In this document: in pieces, positions 58,501-64,000 of the stretch
How the letters are laid out: each line of letters opens with the position of its first letter
Position numbering within the stretch: position 1 is the first letter of the stretch
DNA from: Mytilus edulis
Taxonomy: Eukaryota; Mollusca; Bivalvia; Mytilida; Mytilidae
Direction: 5' to 3'
Length of the DNA: 64,000 nucleotides
NCBI RefSeq assembly: GCF_963676685.1
Contig: NC_092354.1
Span: 21,546,193-21,610,192 of the forward strand
Notes under the pieces: model-generated
Seen by the model: the letters and a program-made list of their open reading frames with translations, nothing else
Databases searched by the model: none
Told to the model about the DNA's origin: nothing
Translations under genes and position numbers: made by a program

Positions 58501-61363
58501 AGACCTTTCCGATCTCGAGATAGTTTGCCACCTTCCCGTCCCCACTGGCATCTAAATTTACACAAAGTACATAAAAAATTAAAAGGCAAAATCGATAAAT
58601 ACTTTTCAAATTTAAATTCAGTCTTGAAAATTCTATAACATTAACTTTTTGAGGATTGCTGTAAATCTGCACACCACTCTTGTCGAAATTGGTCTTTAAG
58701 CATTTGCTCAATACTTAATTTCATCCATTTTTTGTTTAAAAAATCTTGGCAATGCCATACATTTGACATGCCACATTCATCAAATATTTTCTCAATACAT
58801 AACATCTATTTATTTCCAATACCACAATTGTTATAGTTAATGTATAATAATTTATAAAGTATACGTGATAATTTATCTTCATTCGTATTATCAAGAAGGT
58901 AACACAAAAAGTTGACCATTCGTAGTTTAGCATATAGAGAAATGAGGTATCTCCCAAGTTCTCCATAAATCATAAAATTTGGAGTCGAGCTTTTAAGTTT
59001 TAGAATGTGTCTACAGAATTTCAAATGCACTCTCTCAAGTATATAAAATTTTTCGTATTCCCCAGCCCCGTATAGAAGAATAGTACAACAGCTTTACTAA
59101 AATTTATGATAAAAGGGATGATTTTTCATTTCCTATCGTTAATTATCCGTTTTTAGATGGTGACGTTCCCTTGTCACCATCTTACGGTGTTTATATATCT
59201 CAACTTGTACGATTCGCTCGTGTATGTAACAATGTTTTAGATTTTAACGAGAGAAATTTATGTATTACTGAAAAATTATTACATCAGGGTTTTCGATATC
59301 ACAAACTAGTCAAAACATTTACTAAATTTTATCATCGGTATAAAGACATCATTCGTAAATATAGCTCAACATGCAGACTTCTAATACGTTCAGGTATTTC
59401 ACATCCAATTTTTTATGGTAATATTCTTTATAAAGCACAAAGGTGTCAGTATTCACCTCAGAAACTTACAAAACCTTTGAATAGACTTATTAAGAAGGGA
59501 TATAATTACGATACTGTTGTCAAGTCATTAAAGATTGCATATTTTGGCTTTAATATTGAGTCATTGATAAGGTTTTTGCATCGGAACTAAACACATTTAT
59601 TCTAAAAACAGTTGTTGGCATGACACGGGTTATGTTCTTCTCATATATGTTATGATGGTATGATACTAAACCCCTAACGGGAAGGATTGTGCCTGATGTT
59701 CATATGATGAAATCATAATCTTTCAGTCAGTTTAATTGAAGTCTGGAGCTGGCATGTCAGTTAACTGCTAGTAGTCTGTTGTTATTTATGTATTATTGTC
59801 ATTTTGTTTATTTTCTTTGGTTACATCTTCTGACATCAGACTCGGATTTCTCTTGAACTGAATTTTAATGTGCGTATTGTTATGCGTTTACTTTACTACA
59901 TTGGTTAGAGGTATAGGGGGAGGGTTGAGATCTCACAAAAATGTTTAACCCCGCCGCATTTTTGCGCCTGTCCCAAGTCAGGAGCCTCTGGCCTTTGTTA
60001 GTCTTGTATTATTTTAATTTTAGTTTCTTGTGTACAATTTGGAAATTAGTATGGCGTTCATTATCACTGGACTAGTATATATTTGTTTAAGGGCCAGCTG
60101 AAGGACGCCTCCGGGTGCGGGAATTTCTCGCTACATTGAAGACCTGTTGGTGACCCTCTGCTGTTGTTTTTTATTTGGTCGGGTTGTTGTCTCTTTGACA
60201 CATTCCCCATTTCCATTCTCAATTTTATTATCAAACATATCTAGTTGGCATTCGATCGATAAGTGATTCAATCTGCTCTTCTTGATAACACTATACATAG
60301 CTTTAGTTGCTTGGTCTCGTAAATATTTCCTAGTTTCGAAAAAAGATGCATTTCTAAGAAAATAACGCGTTTTCATGGTTTACTCCGGTTTAAAATGGAA
60401 GTTAGTATTACATTATAAGAAATAACTGTAATATTTCATCTGTCTATTCGAAATAACATTAAAAAAAATGTGGCGCACACGTTTAAATAACCCACTACGT
60501 GGGTTATTCAGTGGGCAACTCATTTTTGATGCTATTTCTTCATAGATAGAACAAATATTACAGTTATTCCTTAAATAGCTACATTTGTTTGTAATTTGCC
60601 AATGTTTGTAGAGTAAGACTTTGGTTGGTTTGCTTGCTTTGTTTATATAAACGTTTTCAAAAAGCATTGTTATCAAGATTGACATCTGCGAACAATATAG
60701 ATAGGCATAGTTAAACCTGTATATATCATATCTAAATTTGATTTGGGTAGAGGTAGCCTTTAAGGAGGTAGACCTAGGTTAAGGAAGATAACTCTTTAAA
60801 TCAGTCAACCGTTTGTAAAAGTCAAGTTCACCAATGTATTTTAAGCATTTACCTGAAACAGATTGAAAATAATCTATGTAACCTAGAAGCTTAGAATATG
60901 TTTTTGAAAATGGTTGACACAAACGTACTGATGATTTTAAGAGTTATTTCCCTTAACCTAGGTCTACCACCTTAAGTGTAGTGAGCATTTATCTCTTATC
61001 AGCTTAATTGGCGAAGCTTTTCATGAGCGTAATTTTCTTGTTAAAACTGTTGTCATAGTTTGTCTAGTTGGACTGGATGCGGGGATGTTTACCTACAGCA
61101 CAAACTTGGTGGATATACCAGCAGTGGTGTCAAAAGAGTTTGCACCGTGAAAACTATTGAATATATGTCACCTGCGAATTTTCAATATTAAATACTAGTA
61201 AACACCGTCTACAAAGCACATATGTGTACTAATAGTAAATTATTTTGACTTCTAATTCGATGTCATGTTTGTTCGTTTGTTTCAGAAATGTTTTATTGGA
61301 CAGGTATTTAATCGACTATCTCAGGAAAAAAGATGGACACATGGGTGTAAGAGTAATAAAACG
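52496..61363 (+). CDS. secreted modular cysteine-rich protein (Ly6/uPAR-like repeats), partial
   Basis: Six exons were found by splice sites and matching phases. A tentative secretory exon leads to module 1 (53650-53732, 55212-55283, 56418-56673). Module 2 (57663-57754, 61286-61363) follows, and its last exon lies beyond the window. Each module reads CxxC-x8-C-x5-CG-x3-QC or KC, then about 18 residues, then GC. Module 1 is closed by LCEHCCNSSTICN, which resembles the CC-x5-CN ending of three-finger Ly6/uPAR domains. Introns between modules are phase 1 and those inside are phase 0, so a module can be duplicated as one block. Between GC and the CCxxxxxCN ending, module 1 has an insert with two TLPPSIIGKRQ repeats containing a dibasic KR, a possible processing site. 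The role is probably extracellular; I recall similar arrays in bivalve proteins but cannot name one. The first exon and the missing 3' end are the weak points. Confidence 0.75.
52873..53040. repeat. GGCCCGTAGCCAGG G-tract repeat
   Basis: It has GGCCCGTAGCCAGGAATTTC on the left, two G-runs, and CCCCCCTGGTTACGGG on the right, so it folds back. Lies in intron 1. Confidence 0.65.
53262..53530 (-). repeat. mussel SINE-like repeat
   Basis: Reverse copy with AGTGGTTGTCGTTTGTTTAT and the CATACCACATCTTCTTTTTT tail. It ends about 120 bp before module 1. Confidence 0.88.
53650..53732 (+). CDS. cysteine-rich gene, module 1 exon a
   Basis: Acceptor CTATTTCAG, donor GTAAAC. Encodes GGLTCLSCKHMVQPGDC then FKLTTCGDHE. 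Confidence 0.78.
53918..54097. mobile_element. MITE with CTGTAAACCAACTTATTTTC ends
   Basis: TIRs of about 24 bp (ending TTCGCG) with TA at both outer ends and AT-rich, CpG-dotted interior. TA flanks suggest a Tc1/mariner derivative. Confidence 0.85.
54239..54588. mobile_element. TTAA-type MITE, GGTGGTACC family
   Basis: GTGGTACCTAACAC on the left and GTGTTAGGTACCACC then TTAA on the right. The outermost left bases are lost. Confidence 0.75.
54970..55015. repeat. C-tract and A-tract
   Basis: A run of 17 C then an A-rich run, at a frequent assembly trouble spot. Confidence 0.9.
55212..55283 (+). CDS. cysteine-rich gene, module 1 exon b
   Basis: Acceptor CATTTCAG, donor GTACGT. 24 codons, QCYLRRYVTSSGTTWYDVGC then LDNT. 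Phase 0 at both ends. Confidence 0.78.
55345..56015 (+). repeat. interspersed repeat shared with 40001, with internal duplication
   Basis: The first 210 bp match 40001-40200. A second, diverged round at about 55785-55940 repeats GGAACTTGTTAATTATTGGC and TATATAAAGTTGAATTC. 55989-56008 is the palindrome CCCCTACGGACTCGTAGGGG. Confidence 0.8.
56060..56225 (+). repeat. two partial duplicates of exon b donor region
   Basis: GTTGGATGTTTAGATAA and TGCGTATAGACTGGTACC at 56172-56212, and a weaker copy at 56078-56115, echo the end of exon 55212-55283 and its donor. Confidence 0.8.
56418..56673 (+). CDS. cysteine-rich gene, module 1 exon c
   Basis: Acceptor AAAATTCAG, donor GTAAGT. 85 codons plus one base: KCAAISG, the two TLPPSIIGKRQ repeats, then LCEHCCNSSTICN and GGYCGSL. 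Reading through the donor gives a stop three codons later. Confidence 0.8.
57115..57300 (-). repeat. retroelement 3'-tail repeat, reverse copy
   Basis: TTGTCAAAGAGACAACAACC, CCGAATGCCAACAATGGGTC and GAGCGAGAAAATTCCG are the reverse of the 26385 tail. Confidence 0.8.
57663..57754 (+). CDS. cysteine-rich gene, module 2 exon a
   Basis: Acceptor TTACATTAACAG, donor GTCTGT. Encodes NPGPICYSCKEAQTADSC then DQIVQCGEDE, aligned cysteine for cysteine with exon a of module 1. Confidence 0.8.
57770..58145. repeat. direct repeat around a small foldback
   Basis: 57778-57865 and 58049-58140 are similar (ATGTAACRCRTCTTYTGATT, TATCAGCTCA.AGA). Between them, 57908-58041 is a foldback with GTGGCGCACACGTTTAAATA, related to 60415-60580. 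Confidence 0.7.
58145..59093 (-). pseudogene. LINE 3' end, frameshifted, with (CATT)n tail
   Basis: Read on the minus strand from 59093 it encodes YGAGEYEKFYILE, LKFCRHILKLKSSTPNF and IYGELGR, then DECGMSNVWHCQDFLNKKW and CHLCSSRDIADEFHYILSC. These match, residue for residue in many places, the 3' part of the intact LINE at 63.6-64.0 kb (LEFCKYILKVKKCTPNY, VYGELGR). At least two frameshifts split it into three frames. The 3' end is an ATTC/CATT microsatellite at 58143-58165, typical of some LINE tails. It lies antisense within the last visible intron of the cysteine-rich gene. Confidence 0.85.
59094..59590 (+). pseudogene. retroelement ORF, C-terminal fragment of an RT-type protein
   Basis: The frame is open from 59094 (TKIYDKRDDFSFPIVNYPFL) through SPSYGVYISQLVRFARVCNN, RYHKLVKTFTKFYHR and HPIFYGNILYK, to TAA at 59590. 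The pattern KxYDKRDDFxFxIVNxPF..SPxYGVYISQLxRxAR is one I know from reverse-transcriptase-type mobile element proteins widespread in aquatic invertebrates and fish. The class is uncertain (non-LTR or Penelope/DIRS-like). It lacks the catalytic domain and has no proper start, so it is a 5'-truncated copy. It abuts the reverse LINE at 58145-59093. Confidence 0.7.
59591..60235 (+). repeat. 3' UTR and tail of the retroelement above
   Basis: It continues with TTGGCATGACACGGGTTATG, the segment CCCCGCCGCATTTTTGCGCC..AAGTCAGGAGCC shared with the SINE at 35610, and the CTTTGACACATTCCCCATTT tail that recurs at 26385, 27505, 28468 and 57115. Confidence 0.75.
60415..60580. mobile_element. foldback element, second copy
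   Basis: AATAACTGTAATATTT on the left and its complement on the right, with GTGGCGCACACGTTTAAATA and GTGGGTTATTCAGTGGGC in the middle. Confidence 0.7.
60764..60971. mobile_element. TTAA-type MITE, GGTAGACCTAGG family
   Basis: TTAA at 60760-60763 and 60972-60975. The TIRs read GGAGGTAGACCTAGGTTAAG and, at the far end, CTTAACCTAGGTCTACCACC. 208 bp, non-coding. Confidence 0.88.
61286..61363 (+). CDS. cysteine-rich gene, module 2 exon b
   Basis: Acceptor TTGTTTCAG, donor GTTTGT. 26 codons, KCFIGQVFNRLSQEKRWTH then GCKSNKT. Intron length before it is about 3.5 kb because of retroelement insertions. Confidence 0.75.
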
Positions 61364-61881
61364 GTTTGTACAATCTATAATAATGACAAGGATTCTGTTT
61401 TTCAATATTTTACCGCTGTAATATTAGTATAAACATTGATGTGAAATTAACAATATTAATCTTCCATGGTATAAACAAACGGTAAGTTGCGGATATTCTA
61501 TACAAAGGGATACTGGTCACAGTGTTTTAGCAAAAATAACAGGTATGTGAGTTGACGATTTCTCGAATTTTTATGATTTTTTTTGCATGAACCGATGGTA
61601 TACGTCCGAGAAGACAAAAGTTAAGAGTGACGTCATGACTAAATTTTATACCGAAATCGTATTCTTTTATTTTTAATGTCCACCATAAACAGCTAAAATG
61701 AATTCGGTTACATCAGTAATCATTATATCCAATGACGGAAATTTTAATGGCAATAAAATATTATTTTGAAAGAAATCTTTTTTTTCAATCGGATTACAAT
61801 ACAGATCACTTGCCCATGCTTTGCCTGTATGATCTGATGTAGCATTCCGTTTTTACTTTCTGTTCTGGTAATTAAATTTAA
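61364..61881. other. intron of the cysteine-rich gene
   Basis: No further exon of the CC..CN type is visible up to the MITE. Ends at TTAA 61878-61881. Confidence 0.5.
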
Positions 61882-61945
61882 GGTGGTACCTAACACTACA
61901 GGGAGATAACTCTGTAAAATCAACTGAACGTTTTAATTACGTTGC
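61882..61945. mobile_element. left part of a TTAA-type GGTGGTACC MITE, split by a LINE
   Basis: GGTGGTACCTAACACTACAG through GAACGTTTTAATTACG matches the reverse complement of 54530-54588, then stops where LINE sequence starts. Confidence 0.75.
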
Positions 61946-64000
61946 AGACAACCTAGATGTTAACAAAATAGATGAACTTTCAGTTAGACTGGGAGACATT
62001 GATCCCAAAAATACAAACATTGTAACAATTAATGATATAGTTGAAAATTGTAATAGTATTATTAAGAATGCTGCTGAATGTGCTGATATGTTGATTAAAA
62101 CTACTAGCAATGTCAAGAAACATGGTTGTAAAAAATATAATCATTGTAAAAAATATTTTAACAGTGAATGTTATACAAAACGCAAAGCTTATCGTAAAGC
62201 AAAAAAATACCATTATAGAGTACGTTCTGTTGTTAATCACAATGATTTGGTACGTAAAAGCAAGGAATATAAGAATATACTGAAAAAACAATTTTGTGAA
62301 TTTCAAAAGGCGTTTATAGGTAAACTCAGAGGTCTGCGTACCTCAGATCCTAAATCATATTGGTCACTACTAAATAAAGGTTGTGAAAAAGGTAAAGCTA
62401 CTCAGCAAAAAGTAGCTATGAATGTATTTTTTGATCATTTTAAAAATTTAAACAATGTTGTAAATGATATTGATATTGTTTTACCAGATAATGTTACAGA
62501 ATATAATACTGTTATTAATGAGCCTATAAGTGAAAAAGATGTGTTAGATGCTATAAAAACATTAAAGAACGATAAAGCTTGTAGTAATGATATGATATTA
62601 AATGAATTTTTGAAACATGGAGCTGTCAAATTATTGCCTGTTTATGTCAAGATTTTTAATATTATTTTTGAAAGTGGTATTGTACCAGATTCTTGGTCTC
62701 AAGGTTTTATATGTCCAATATACAAAAGCAAAGGTGACCCCGCAAGTGCGGACAATTATAGAGGTATCACTATACTTAGTTGTTATGGAAAACTATTTAC
62801 ATGTATTCTTAATAACAGATTATTCAATTACCTTGAATGTTTGGGTTTATTATGTGAAGAGCAAGCTGGTTTTCGGAAAGGCTATGGTACTGTTGACCAT
62901 ATTTTTAACTTAAAATGTCTTATTGATATGTATTTATTTAGAAGGAAAAAACTGTACTGTGCTTTTGTAGATTATCGAAAAGCTTTTGATTCTGTAAACA
63001 GGGTATTATTATGGCAAAAACTGTTACGTAATGGTATTGACGGTAAAATGCTTATTATTGTACAAAACTTGTATAAAAATGCTAAGTCTTGTGTTAGATC
63101 TGGTAGCAACTTTTCAGAATTTTTTGCCTCCAATGTAGGAGTTAGACAAGGTGAGAATCTCTCACCTTTATTGTTCTCAATTTTTCTAAATGATTTGACA
63201 GATTTTTTGTCACATGCTTATAATGGTCTCTCTGATATATGTAATATGTCTCATTTATTATTTGATAATGATGATATTGAAGTTTTCTTTAAATTGTATT
63301 TGTTATTATATGCTGATGATACTGTTATATTTGCTGAGTCTGCTACTGAATTACAATCTGCATTAAATGCCATGTACTTGTATTGTGAAACATGGAAGCT
63401 TAGTGTTAATGTAGCCAAAACCAATATTGTGATATTTTCAAAAAACAGACAGGGTGAAAACACTCAATTTTTCTATAACAATGAACCAATAGCTGTGTTA
63501 GATGATTTTCTATATTTGGGTACAGTTTTTTCTAGAAAAGGTACTTTTCACAATAATAAGGCTAGACTTGTACAACAAGCTAGAAAAGCTATGTTCTATG
63601 TTTTATGTAAAGCGAGAAAGCTTAGTTTGCCAATAGATATTTTGTTACAATTATTTGATGCAATGGTGGCACCTATTTTGTTATATGGTGCAGAAGTATG
63701 GGGTTATGAAAATAATGACATTATTGAGTCTTTGCATTTAGAATTTTGCAAGTATATATTAAAGGTTAAAAAATGTACGCCAAATTATATTGTATATGGC
63801 GAACTTGGTAGAACACCCATGTCTATATGTATTAAAGCTAGAATGGTTGGTTTTTGGCAGCGAATTTTAAATGGCAAGAAAGAGAAAATATCTCGAACAT
63901 TGTATGATATGTTGCATAAACTGAATGAAGGTGATGTGTACCATTCTAAATGGTTATTATATATAAAGGATATTTTAATTGAATGTGGTTATGGAAATTA
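61946..64000 (+). CDS. LINE (non-LTR) reverse transcriptase ORF, 5' truncated, open at window end
   Basis: The frame is open for about 685 codons with no stop, from before 61946 to the end of the window. It has the linker region (FNSECYTKRKAYRKAK), then RT blocks: PIYKSKGDPASADNYRGIT, EEQAGFRKGYGTVDHIFNL, FVDYRKAFDSVNR (first catalytic Asp), GVRQGENLSPLLFSIFLNDL and LYADDTVIFAES (the FADD-type catalytic box). After the RT come LDDFLYLGTVFSRKG, VAPILLYGAEVWGY and VYGELGRTPMSICIKARM. The order and motifs fit a Jockey/CR1/I-like LINE. The endonuclease and first ORF are missing and there is no start codon near the junction, so the copy is probably immobile though young. It inserted in a TTAA MITE and is sense-oriented in the host gene's intron or downstream region. 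Its own 3' end is outside the window. Confidence 0.9.

Noticed and set aside
62617..62913. 98-codon plus frame
   Set aside because: It is out of frame with, and inside, the much longer LINE RT frame.

Overview
This window is eukaryotic, AT-rich and repeat-dense, with genes in short exons bounded by GT-AG sites. The repeat set points to a marine mussel (Mytilus or a close relative). The interspersed sequence whose core reads GATGTGGTATGATTGCCAAT is one I associate with mussel genomes, and a molluscan-type peptide GPCR and a bivalve-style cysteine-rich modular gene fit with it. The assignment is inference; no database search was possible.

Layout. 1-2.4 kb: minus-strand terminal exon of an unrecognised gene (1121-1654), followed upstream by three tandem 77-bp copies of its own splice acceptor and start codon. 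2.4-11.2 kb: no gene; MITEs, SINE pieces and a trimeric cluster of a very short mobile unit. 11.2-13.7 kb: a complete three-exon minus-strand GPCR of the FMRFamide-receptor type (361 aa). 14-38.5 kb: gene-poor repeats, including a decayed LINE (17.9-18.4 kb), a 529-bp foldback element with an 8-bp target duplication, a 122-bp satellite of about 11 units (21.7-23.05 kb), a 64-bp tandem repeat, (AG)49, an ATCGAT-rich repeat and a roughly 30-bp tandem repeat. 38.5-39.2 kb: single-coding-exon minus-strand gene of 213 aa ending in two PPxY motifs. 39.3-52.4 kb: repeats, including a foldback element with modular arms (40.2-40.7 kb). 52.5-61.4 kb: plus-strand exons of a secreted, modular cysteine-rich protein resembling Ly6/uPAR domains, running off the window. 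Its introns hold a reverse-oriented LINE piece, a second retroelement tail and many MITEs. 61.9-64.0 kb: an intact LINE reverse-transcriptase frame, 5' truncated, sitting inside a TTAA-type MITE and open to the window end.

The genes are unrelated and do not form a pathway. The GPCR would act at the plasma membrane of excitable or secretory cells, the cysteine-rich protein outside the cell, and the PPxY protein as a probable cytosolic adaptor for WW-domain partners.

Two observations stand out. First, seven copies of a 59-83 bp palindromic element with CATTCG/CGAATG ends include two single insertions and one trimeric array with exact 10-bp target duplications; the array appears to have moved as one unit. 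Second, three of the four genes carry partial duplicate copies of their own exon boundary in the adjacent intron or flank, each keeping a usable-looking splice site.
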